A stretch of DNA of 64,000 bases from Caulobacter sp. Root1455 (GTDB taxonomy: Bacteria; Pseudomonadota; Alphaproteobacteria; Caulobacterales; Caulobacteraceae), in assembly GCF_001426905.1 (NCBI RefSeq), contig NZ_LMFQ01000001.1:124001-188000 (forward strand). The letters run 5' to 3'. Shown here piece by piece: positions 9,133-21,100 of this stretch. How positions within the stretch are numbered: the first letter of the stretch is position 1; each line of letters starts with the position of its first letter. Made by a program: the position numbers and the translations under genes. The notes under the pieces were generated by a model that did no database searches, was not told the DNA's origin, and worked only from the letters and a program-made list of their open reading frames with translations.

Positions 9133-12100
9133 TCATCCACCGGACCGGACATCGGGCAGCGCCGTGAGCAGCGCGAGCGATTGGGCATGACCTTGCCGCC
9201 AGGCGTCGGGGCCCAGGTCGGCCGCGCCCTCGCGCGAGAAGCCCGCCATGGCCTGGATCATCCGCAGGCGCGTCTGCTGGGCCAGGGCCAGGTTGGCGTC
9301 CACCGCCGAGGGCGAGGCCCCGGCCAACATGGCGTCATAGTCGATCGCCGCCAGGCCCGAGGGCGCGGTCGCGGCCGCGTCGAGGATGCCGGCCAGATCG
9401 ATCCGCGACCAGGACCGCGGCGCGAGGGCGGCGGGCAGGCCGTCGTCCGCCGACGAAGACGACAGCGGCTCGGCCCTGGGCCGGATGGCCCGTCTTTCGC
9501 CGCCGTCGGACGCCGGCTTGGGCGACTTCGCCGGCTTGGGCTTGGTGGATTCGGCGGTGCGGTCGATCGTGTCCAGATCGTCCGACGGGCTGGAGGCCGA
9601 GGAGTCGGCGAGCGCCGTATCGAAGACCTTCCCGCGCGAGCCGTACTTGCGTTCGAACCGGTCGAACCGATCGTCGTCCCTGTCGCCCGCCCTGTCGTCC
9701 TGAAGGCCGACGAGCGGATGTCCCTCGCCGAAGGCCAGCATGACGTCGCCGACCGCGAGGCGGGAGCCGTCCGCCTTGACCAGGTCGGACGTGGCGTAGA
9801 GCACGTTCTCGCCGGTCGAGTCCAAACCGGCCCCGGTCAGGGTCCGGGTCAGGTTCAGCGCCTGGAAGCCGAGGTCGCTCAGGCTGTGCAGCTCATCGGC
9901 CTGGCTGACGCCGTCCTGATTCTTGTCCTGCCAGATCCGGAACGCGTCAAACCGCGCGTCGCCGCCGTCGAGGAAGCCGTTCTCGTCCGTATCGAAGGCG
10001 CGAAGGCCTTCGAGATCGGAAACCGCGCCTTCCAGATCGCCCACGAACGAGATTTCGGCGCCGCTCGTGATCTTGCCGTCGCCATCCCGATCGAGCGCCA
10101 GGAAGGCGTCGTCGGCGGCAACCCAACCGGTGCGCCGGAGCACGCCGTCGCCCGACACGTCGAAGCTGATCGTGGATCGGGCGCGCGCCACCAGTTCGAC
10201 GCCGTCACCGTCCAGATCGATCACCACCGGCGGCAACAATTGGGTTTCGTCCGGCGCGGAAGCGGGCTCCACAAGCGTGATCGTCGGCGCGCCCTGATAG
10301 GCCAGCATGACGTCCCCGACGAGCCCGGCGCTTCCGTCCGCGCGGATGAATTCCGTCGTGCCGTAGATATGGTTGTGCAGGGGATCCGGCGCTTGCCCCG
10401 AGGTGGTCAGCGTCAGATTTATCGCCGAGACGCCAAGCTGCGCCAACGACACCAGTTCGCCGTCCTCGCTTTCGCCGTTGCTGTTGACGTCGCGCCAGAC
10501 CTGGAAGTCGCCGTAGGCCTCGTCTTCGCTGTCGAAGAATCCGTTGGCGTTGGTGTCGTATACGCGAAGACCCTCGAGATCCGAGACCGCGCTTTCTTCA
10601 TCGGTCGAGAAGCGTATCTCCGAGCCGTCGTCGATCTTGCCGTTGTGGTTGCGGTCCAGCACGAGCAGGCCGTCGCCCGCTCCTATCCAGCCGGTCTGGT
10701 CAAAGGCCCCGTCGCCGTCCTGATCAAACCAGACGTTGTTCCCGTCCAACTCCGTCAAGGTGACGCCGTCGCCATCGAGGTCGAGCACGATTGGCGCGAT
10801 GCGGCTATAGCCCCCGCTCGCCACGTGATACGTCGCCGTGGACAAGCCGTTTCTGTCGTCCTTCACCTCCAATTCCAGATCGTAGCTCGCGAACTGAGGG
10901 TTTCCGTAGTTGCGCGAGACCCTGTAGAGCAGGAAATCGAAAGAGGCGCCGGTCACGGTCGTGCCAATAGCCGGCGGCGAAAAACTGCCCCCATAACCCA
11001 CGACATTCTTGACCTTCCAGGTAAAGGCCTGGGGGCTGTCGGGATCGATCGCGTTAATCCTGGCGCTGTAGAAGAACTGCTGATCGGTTCCGACATAACC
11101 GACCGTCTGAACAACACCATTTGGATTTTGGACGGGCGCGTCATTCACCTCGTCGATCTTGATCGTGACCGGCATGGGCTGAGCGGTGGCGTGTGCGCCG
11201 CCGTTGTCCCAGACATCGAGGGTCACGGCGTAGGCGGTGGTGGCTTCATAGTCGATGACGCCGTGGACGATGAACTGTCCGACCACCTTGCCGCCTTCAC
11301 GGTAGTAGCTGCCGTCGCCGTTCTTCAGGAGGGATGCGCTGAAGATGTTCAGTCCGCCGTCGTTGACGGACACGGACCAGTTGTCGCCGAGGTCTTGGTC
11401 GCTGACGTAGAACTTGCCGAAGGTTTGTCCAGGACCGGCCCAGGAAAGCGCCTCGGAGGCATGGACCGCGCCGTCGCCTTGAGTTTCGAGGGTCAGGCTC
11501 GGCGCCTCGTTGGTGTCCGCGATCTGGACCCAGGCCCAGGTGGGATCCTGGCTGGTGTTCACCCCGTCGCTCGCCGTCACCGCGACGGCGAAGGCGGCTA
11601 CGCGTTGGCCATTGATGACGGTGTTATACCGCCACCATTCGCCGCCGGCGGGTATGCCCGCGGACAGGGTTTCGAAGTCGAGATTTGCCCGCAGATGCAA
11701 TTGATTGCCGGCCATGTAGAACAGATCCAGCGGATCGAAGGCCTCGCCGTACGATAGCGGCGCGCCCTCGGGATCGTTCGCCGAGTAGCTGGCGAAGACC
11801 TGGTCGGCCGCATTCTCGCCGATCAGGGTGATGGACTGAGAAATGGTCGCAACGGACGGCTTCTCGTTGACGTCCTCGACGTAATACCAGAGCCATGCCG
11901 GGTCCGACGTATTGCCGGCGGCGTCCTTCGCGGCCACGGCCGCCAGGAGGCCAATCTCCTTCAGACCATCGCCATCGAGATCATTGTTCAGCGTTCGCCA
12001 ATCATTGATATTGGCGTAGTTGGCGGTGGTCAGCGACTTCAACCATTCATAGTCGATGTTAGTACCGGCCTTCATTCGCAGAACATTGCTGTTCGTCGGA

Positions 12101-15100
12101 ACTTCCAGCCAATCGAAGAGATTGAACGCCACCGCGAAGGTGACCGAGCCGCCTTCCGGATCCAGGGGCTTGCCCGGATCGGGCGCCTTGGCGGTCCCCA
12201 GGTCTGTATTGGTCTGCACGCCTTCGGTGAGGATCGAGCCCGCGGCATCGACGGCCGGGATCCCGGGCTTCTCGTTCACGTCCTTGATCACGTACCAGAG
12301 CGAGGTCCAGAGGCTGCCGGCGCCGGCCGCGTCGACCGCGCGGACATCGACTCGGATCGCCAGTCTGCCGGCGGTGTCGAGCCGGTGCCAGCCGTCTCCG
12401 GCGTTGGCCTTCAGCGTCTCGAAATCGATGTTCGCATTGGCCCTCAGATGCAGTTCGTTGGTGTTTGGCGCGATCTGGAACAGGTTGTCGGGATCGTAGC
12501 TCTCCAGCGACGGCGGCGTCGTCATCGTCGCCGTCATGTCCGGATCGGTGCGGGTGAAGGTCGCCACCAAGGTGTCAAGGGCGGCGCCTTCATCGCGCTC
12601 GCTCTGGGCCTGATTGATCAGCGTGGGGACATTGGGGTTTTCGTTGACCGGATCGATCGCCACCGTGAAGTATTGCGGGCCTGACGTGATCTTGTCGTCC
12701 GACACGGTCACATAGATCCCGTAGCTGATCGCGGCCTCATAATCGACCGGCGCGGCGAGCGTCAGCTGGCCGCCCAGCGACAGCGCGAACGGGCCGCCCG
12801 TCACCGCCTGGCCGCTGCTGTTGACCAACCTGTACTTCAGCGGATCATTGTCCTTGTCGATCGCCGAGAAGCTGCCGACGACGGTCGAGGTTCCCGGCGC
12901 CGCATCCTCCCGGACATGGAGCGTCGTCGACGTGATCGTCGAGGGCGCGGCGTTGATGGCGACGTTGAACGACGCCGTCGCGGCCACGCTGCTGATCTCG
13001 GTGGGATTGAGCGCGGTGATCCGTTCGACGCCATAGGCGGTGACGCCGATGGTCAGGTCCTTGAACCAGGTCGGATCCGTACTGCGCAGCGTCAGGTTCG
13101 CCAGATCATTGCGCCCGATCTGCGGGTCTTTGATCAGGGTCCAGACGATATTCGCGCCAGTCCCGGAGGGGGCGCCCGCGCTCAAGGTCACGCCGGGGTC
13201 AATTCCCCGCAGCTCCACCCTCACATACTCCGAACCATCACCGTCCGGCGTATCGATGGGCAAGGTCAGCGGAATGGTCGCCCCGCCGTTGAAGGTTCCG
13301 GAGACGGCGGAGAGCGTGCCGATGACCGGCGTGTTGGCGACCGGATTGATGGTGATCCGGAAATACCGCGGGTCGCTGAGCAGCCCCCCCTGGTCGAGGG
13401 CGACCACCCGGACGTCGAACACGCCGCTGGCGTAGTCGACCGGCGTGAAGTTGATCGTCGCCTCGCCGGTCCCGCTGACCGCCGAGCCGGTCAGAATGCT
13501 GACCAAGCGCGTGTCGCTCACCGCGTGATCGCTGGCGCTGACGGCCGTCACCTGCAAGGTGGCGCCGGCGGGCAAATTGTCGATGATCGACACCGACAAT
13601 TGCTGCGTGGCGTAGCCGTTCGCCGGCCGCTCACCGAGCGTCAGATCGCCGATCGGCGAGACGACGGGCTTGTCGTTGCCGTCCCAAAGCCCTTGCCACT
13701 GGGTGTTGAACAAGCTGTTGGCGCGCAAGGTGTCGAATTGGCCCAGCGTGGGCTTGCCGCCCGACGGCACGCCGGCGGGCAGGTTGAGCGCCATCAGCTT
13801 GACCAGCTCTTCGACATTGACGGTCTTGCTGACGAACTGGCCGGTGAACAGGAAGTCGATCTTGTTGTCGAAACCGCCCACGAGGGGGGTGAACCAATTC
13901 TTCACGCGCGTCGTCGTGCCGGTGTCGAGCACGTCGATCAACAGATCATCGACATCGCGCCGGAACCACAGCTTGGTGCGGTCGACGTCGCTGTCCTGGT
14001 AGGCGATGACGTCGATATCCACCGGCGCGGAATTGAAGTTCTCGATCGTGTCGAGGCCGGACGCGGCATTGAGATAGTAGGTGTCGTTACCGGTTCCGCC
14101 GACCAGCTTGTCGGCGCCCAGACCGCCGTACAGGCGATCGTTGCCGTCCTCGGCATAGAGGTCGTCGTCGCCCGCGTCGCCGTAGAGGAAATCGTCGCCG
14201 GCGCCGCCGCGCAGGATATCCCTCCTGTCGCCGCCCTTGAGGATGTCGTTGCCGCCGGAGCCCTGGAGTTCGTCCTCCCAGCCCGAGCCTTCCAGGATCT
14301 CGATGGCGTCAAGGAAGGTGTCGCCGGCCGCGTCGCCAAACGTGCCGCCCGTGGCCAGGCTGACCTTCACGCCGGAGCCGGCGTTCGCATAGCTGACCGT
14401 GTCATCGTCCAGGCCGCCGGTGAATTGATCGGCGCCCGCGCCGCCGATCAGGACATCGGCGCCCACCCCGCCGACCAGCGCATCGTTGCCCAGGCCGCCG
14501 ACGAGGGTGTCATTGCCGTCGCCGCCCGACAGCGTGTCGACGCCGTCGCCGCCGTCGAGCAGATCATCGCCCGCGTCGCCATACAGGACGTCGTAGTCCG
14601 CGCCGCCGTAGAGGAAGTCGTTGCCGGCTCCCCCCATCAGAGTGTCCGCGCCGGTCCCGCCGGAAAGCACGTCAACGCCCGCCTCGCCGGTCAGCGTGTC
14701 GTTATCGGCGCCGCCGTCTAGATTGTCGTCGCCCGCCCCGCCGATCAGGCTGTCAAGACCGTCGCCGCCCGACAGCGTGTCGTTGCCGTCACCGCCATCG
14801 AGCAGATCATTGCCCGCGCCGCCCGAAAGCGTGTCGTCGCCGGTCTTGCCGTAGATCAGGTCGCGACCTTGCCCGCCGGCTATCGTGTCGTTGAGAGCGT
14901 CGGGGACCTTGTCTCCGTACCAGTAGTCGTCCTGGTCGCTGACGGTGAAGGTGATCGAGCGCTCGGCCGAGGTTCTCCCCGCGCCGTTCTTGTCGGTCGC
15001 CTTGACCCTGACGGTGATCGACGAGGCCGTCTCGAAGTTGAGCACGGCGCCGGCCTTCAATCGCAATTCGAAACCGCCGCCGGTCTTGGTTCCCACCTCG

Positions 15101-18100
15101 AAATTTGGATCATCGACCGAATATTGTAGGGCGGCGAAGAGTGGCGACAGATCCGGGTCTGTCGCCGACACCGTCGCCACGACGATGGCGGGCGCGGTCG
15201 CGCCATCGATCGGGTTGTCCCGTTCGGCGATGGAGGTCACCTTGTCGCTGAACGTCGGCGTCGCGGGCGTTTCGTTATAGTCCTCGACCGTCAGGAAGCC
15301 GGTGGTCTTGGCGGTGGACGCCAGTTGACCGTCCCAGGCTTCGACCGTGTAGGCGTAGACGAACTCCAAGCCGCCGTCGCCATCCAGGTCCTGTAAGGTG
15401 TAGCCGGGCGCCAGGGTCTCGAAGTCGGCCACGACGCCGGGCCGCAGCACGACGGTGTTGCCGACCACCTGCAACAGGTTCTTTGGATCGGACGCCAACC
15501 GCAGTTGGACCGAGGGCGTTGGCGCGCCCTGATCGTCTGGATCGCTCAAGGCGAACACCGCCACCGGCGTGGTCGGCAAGGCCGGGCCGCCGTTGGCGTT
15601 TTCGGTGACCCAAATGTCGGTCGAGGTCTTGAACGCCGCATCGGGTCGTTCGTTGACGTTTTCGATCGTCACCTCGAAGGGGACAATGACGTAGGCCCCA
15701 TGCGGATCGGTCACCCGCACGGCGATCATGTGGCTGTGCGCCGCCTCATGGTCGATCGTGGCCCCGTTGGTGAATTTCAGTTCGCCCGTCGCCGATATCT
15801 CGAACCGCCCGCCGGCCGTGTCCTCGAGCGCATAGACCAGGCTCGAGGCCGGATCATCGACATCCGTGGCCGAGAAGACGCCCAGCGAGGTGACCCCCGC
15901 CGTTTCCAGCAGCGAAAGCGGGCCCGGCGCGGTCACGTCGCGGGGCGCGTCGTTGACCGGCGCGATGGACACCGAGACCGTTTGCCGAACGGCGTGGTTG
16001 TCGGCGTCCTTGACCTCGATCACGAACTGGTCAGCGCCGCTGATGTCGGCGGCCGGAACGTAGCTCCACGCGCCGGTCGCCGTGTCGAGGCTGAGCGCCC
16101 CCAGCGTCGGGCCGCTGATCAGGGTGTAGCCGGTGATGTTGTCGTCGTCGTCGATGGCGCCGACCTGGCCGGAGATCGCCTGATCTTCGTTGATCGTCAG
16201 GGTCTGGTCCGAGGCCACCGGCGCGGCCTTGCCGCCGACGTGCCAGTACGGAGCGGCCTGGGCGAGGACGGCGGCCCGATCCGACATTGTCGGAAAGGTG
16301 GACCAGGTGGTCATCGCATCGATCAGCGGCTGGGCGTGCGCCAGGAACAGCGTCGCACCGTCCAGGATAATGTCCTTCACTCGGCTCGCGTCAGTGGCGG
16401 CGTAGTAGCCAAAGATGCGTATCGTGTTGGAGCCGCCGACGAGAATCGCCAGATCGTCGCCCGATCGCGTCAGCCAGATCTGGTCCGAGGTCACGCCGCT
16501 GATGGTGATGTGGTTGGTGCCGGACGCGTCGATAATGCCATCGGAGCCGCTGTTGGCGTCGAAGGCATAGACGTCGTCGCCGAGGCCGCCGTCGAGCCAG
16601 TCAGAGCCGGTCTCGCCGACCAGGATGTCGTCGCCGTCGCCGCCGTTCAATCGGTCGTCGCCTTCGCCGCCGACAAGCTTGTCGTCGCCGGCTTCCCCAT
16701 AGAGCAGGTCCGCGCCCGCGCCGCCGCCCAGGGTGTCCAGGCCGTCGCCGCCCCACAGCGAGTCGCCGCCGTCATCGCCCGACAGCTGGTCGTCGCCGTC
16801 GCCGCCCCCCAGCGAGTCACCGCCCGCGCCGCCGCTCAGCAGATCCTTGCCGGTCCCGCCGTAGAGCTGATCGTAGCCGTCCTCGCCGGACAGGGCGTCG
16901 TCGCCGTCGCCGCCGTACAGGGTGTCGTCGCCGGCGCCGCCCACCAGCACGTCGTCGCCGGCCCGGCCGTCGAGGACGTCATCGCCGCCAAGACCGAACA
17001 GCCGGTTGAGACGACCGTCGCCGCTGAGCTGGTCGCCATAGGCGTCGGAGCCGACCACGTTCTCGATGGTGGCGACGGTGTTGACCGCGCCGATGATGTC
17101 GCCCTGGGCGTCGCCGCCCAAGGCGGTCCTGGCGTACAGGTCGATGGCCACGGCCGCGACCGAACTCACATAGCGGATGGTGTCGCCGTAGCTGGCGCCG
17201 ACCGCCAGGCCGTCGGTCTGGCTGTCCGTGCCGCCGTTCAGCGTGTCCGCGCCGGTTCCGCCTTCCAGCGTGTCGTCGCCGGCTCCGCCGTCGAGTATGT
17301 CGTTGCCCCCGCCGCCGGAGAGAACGTCATCGCCGGCCAGCCCGCTGAGCGTGTTGTTGCTGGTGGATCCCAGCATGAAGTCGCCGTCGGCCGTCGCGGC
17401 CTCGGTCCCGAGGCGGATCTTGGTCAGATCGACGGTCAGGCCGTCGGCCAACTGCAGGGTTTCGACGCCGCGGTCGGCGAGGGTCTGATCGTACAGAGCC
17501 ACGGCGCTGGACGCGTCGATCGTCAGCTTGAGGTAGTTGGTCCCTCGGAAGCCGGTGAGATCCGAAAGGCTGATCGTCGGGCCCAGGGCCAGGGTGTCGC
17601 TGCCGCCGTCTCCGGCCGTGATCCGTTCCGCCACGGTTTGCACGCCATTGCCGGTGCGCGACGCGCCGGTCTTCCACTGGCTGTTCGCATACGGCCATGC
17701 GCTTGAGGCCGCCGCGGCCTGGGTCGTGGTGTAAAGGAAGTCGACGCCGTCGCGGCTCTGATAGACCACCTCGCCGTCGGCGGTGCGCGTCACGGTCAGC
17801 TGATACTGATAGTAGTCTCCGGTCACGCCGGTGGCCGGTCCGAAACGCATCAGCTGCCAAGAGGTCGTGAAGGCGGCATTGAGAACGCCGTTCTTGTCGA
17901 CGATCTCCTCGAGCTCCAGCGCGCCCTCGCGGATGCTGTCCGTCCCGTCGCCGCGATTGAATTCGTAGGTGTCGTTCCCCGCCCCGCCCCAGAGATTGTC
18001 GTTGCCCAGCCCGCCCCGCACGATGTTGTCGGCGGCGTCGCCGCCGAGCCGGTCCGCGCCTTGGCCGCCTTCGACGCCCTCAATGCTGGAATAGACGTCG

Positions 18101-21100
18101 CCGAAAGCGGCGCCGCCATTGGCGAAGGTCGCCCCCAAATAGGCGCGTATGGCCGTGGTTCCGTTCGAGGCGTAGGAGGCCAGATCGGTTCCCGCGCCGC
18201 CGAACAGCAGGTCGGCGCCGGCGCCGCCGTCGAGGCTGTCGTCTCCGGCCCCGCCATAGAGATAGTCGGTGCTGGAGCCGCCCAGCAGTTTGTCGGCGCC
18301 GTCGCCGCCGCTCAGGATGTCCTGGCCCGCCCCGCCGGTCAGGAGGTCGTCGCCGGCTCCGCCGGTGATCCAGCTGCTGGTGGCCGCCGCCGTCAGGGAG
18401 TCGGCCCCGTCGGTCGCGCCGGCCACCATGGTGTAGCCGCTCATCAGCGCCGCGCCAGTGGCCACGAAGCTGAACTTTTCGATCGGCCGCAGCTCGGCGC
18501 CCGTAGTGTTGGACCACCAGTCGCGGATGCGGATCGTGTCGCCGGTGCCGTCGAAGCCGCTGGTGGCGTCGACGTCCGAGACGGTGATCTCCAGGTCGTT
18601 GCCGACCCGGCGCAGCAGCAGGTCCTGAATGTCGATCCCGACCGCGAATTCCAGAGTGTCCGTGCCGGAATTGACTCCGATCACGCCGTTCACCGCGCCC
18701 ATGTGGCGCTTGAGGGTGCGGGTGGCCGCGTCATAGTCGTAGTCGGCGCCGTTGATCCATTTGGAGCCGTCGAAATAGACGGTGGTGGCCGTCCCTTGGA
18801 TGTTGCCCGTGGTCTTGCCGACCGTGCCGTTGGGACCCAGGCTGTAGCCGTTGACGTAGACGCCGTCCTGCCAGACCAGATCCCAGTTATCGACCATCTC
18901 GTCGATCAGCTCGTCCTGACCATCGCCGCGCGCGTAGCGGATCACGTCGTTGCCGGCCCCGGTGACGATCCGGTCGGCGCCCTTGCCGCCCGCCAGGAGG
19001 TCAGAGCCCGCGCCGCCCAGCAGGTGGTCGTACCCGCCGTCGCCCAGCACGGTGTCATTTCCCGCGCCGCCGATCACGATGTCTTCGCCGCCGCCGCCCG
19101 ACACCAGGTCGTTATTGGCGTCGCCCGACACCAGGTCGTTGCCCAGGCCGCCGAACCCGAAGTCGTCGCCGTTCAGGCCGTAGATCTTGTCGGCGCCGTC
19201 CGTGCCGACGATCCAGTCGGCCCCGTTGGTGCCCAGGATCACCGACGCGCCCGCCACGCCGATGATGTAGGAGGTGATGTCGCCGATGCGGATGTCGTCG
19301 CCGTTGGCGAAGCGCAGCCACTCGACCTTGCGGGTGCTCTCGAACCAGTCCTTGATCGTCAGGCTGTCGCCGGTGAGGACCTGAGCCGGATGGCCGTTGA
19401 CCTGGGTCCCGGCCGGATCGTCGGCGGTCAGCTGAATGATCAGGTCCGAGCCCGGCGCGGCGGTCGTGCCCGAGCGCTTCATGACCAGGTTCTGCATCGT
19501 GACGCCCGCGCCGAACACGATCGCGTCCTCGCCGCCCTTCACCGAGCCGTCGACCTCATAGCTGCCGCCGCCGGCCCAATTTCGGGTCAGACTCCCGGCG
19601 TTGATCTGGCTGATCCGCGTGTAGAGGCTGTCCCCGCTCGAACCGGCGACCCCGGCCGGATCGGACTCGTCGAACAGCACGTCGGCGCCGTCGCCGTAGC
19701 CGAACACATATTGGTCCGAGCCCGCGCCGCCGAGGATCCCGGCCGCGGCGCCGACCTGCTGGTCGTCGCCCTTCCCGCCCTCGAGGATGTCGCCGCCGGC
19801 CCCGCCGACCAGCAGGTCGTCGCCTTCGCCGCCCTTCAGCCAGTCCGAACCCTTGCCGCCATACAGGCGGTCGTTGCCCGCCCCGCCGTCCAGCAGATCG
19901 CCGTTGCCGCCGTCGACGGTCACGGCGGTCGCCGCATTGACCACCAGTTCGTAGTCGGGTTCCTGGATATTCGGGAACGCGTTGAGCGCCCCCATGGAAA
20001 TGATCCCGGCGCCGACCACGTCGCCGCCGAACAGCACGTCATCGCCGTCTTCGCCGAACAGCCAATCGTCCAGCTTGCCGCCGACGATCCTGTCGTTCCC
20101 GGCCCCGCCGAGCACGTCGTTGCCGAGGTCGCCGGCACGGACGACGTCGTCGCCGTCGCCGGCGTCGATCAGGGCTGCGATGCCGATCTTGTACGGCGCG
20201 GTCAACGCCGCGGCCTCCTGGTTCGCCTTCGGGCGGACGGTCACGCCCGCGGTGTTCTGCAGCAGATCGCCGGTGATCTGGATGAGATCGGTTCCGCCGG
20301 TTCCAGACACCCGCACCTTAGCGGTGCTGTCGATGGTGTCGCCGAAGGCGTCGATGACGTTGCCAAGGTCGTCCAGCAAGGCAAACAGCCGCTCGCCGTT
20401 GTCCAGACCCACCCACAAGCGCGAGGGAGGCGCGCTGCCGCCGTCGATCACATAGTCGAAGGCCTCGTCGAGATAGAGATTCCAGCCCCCGATCCAGTCT
20501 GTGTAGCCGCGCCGGTCGATGCCGAGTTCGGCGGCGCTGGCCAAGGTGATCGCCCAACCCGCCGTGAAGGCGCTATCGGTGTTGTTATTGACGATGCCGT
20601 CTATCTGCACCGAATTGTTCAGGTAGTTGACATAGTCGCCGGCGATGGCGATCGCGCCGGTCACCGATTGAAGATCGAAGCGCTGCACCGGCTGCGCGGC
20701 GATCGTGGCCAGGGCCCGCTTCACGTAAATGTCGCCGCCGGCGATCAAGCCGACGAGGCTGTTCAGGATTGCGTGACTGCTGTTGCGGACCACGTCGTCC
20801 ATATTGCTGGACTTGAAGACCGTGGCCCCGTCGCGGAAGAAGTACTTCTTGCCCTCGATACCGAAAACCACTCGGGTGTTGGTGAGCTGGACGATATGGC
20901 CGCCCGCGGCGTCCAGAGCTTGGTTTAGGAAGCTTCCGACATAGTCGGCGAGACTGGACGCACTTTCGGGGCTTGCGCCGTTCTTGGCCTTGGCGCCCGA
21001 CACGGCGAACCGTTCGTTGCGGAAATCCAGCGACAGGGTCGCCTCGGCTTTCGGCTTGCCGCCGAACAATGATCCGATGGCGCCGCCCAGCAGCTTGTAG

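Noticed and set aside
9085..11757. 890-codon plus-strand frame opposite the RTX gene
   Set aside because: Antisense of RTX/EF-hand repeats; no ribosome site or domain.
14030..20170. CRISPR-like regular repeats
   Set aside because: Short phased repeats are codon-level repeats of RTX nonapeptides in an open frame, with no spacer/repeat structure.
18061..20928. 955-codon plus-strand frame opposite RTX blocks
   Set aside because: Periodic Ala/Val/Asp-rich antisense translation of nonapeptide repeats.
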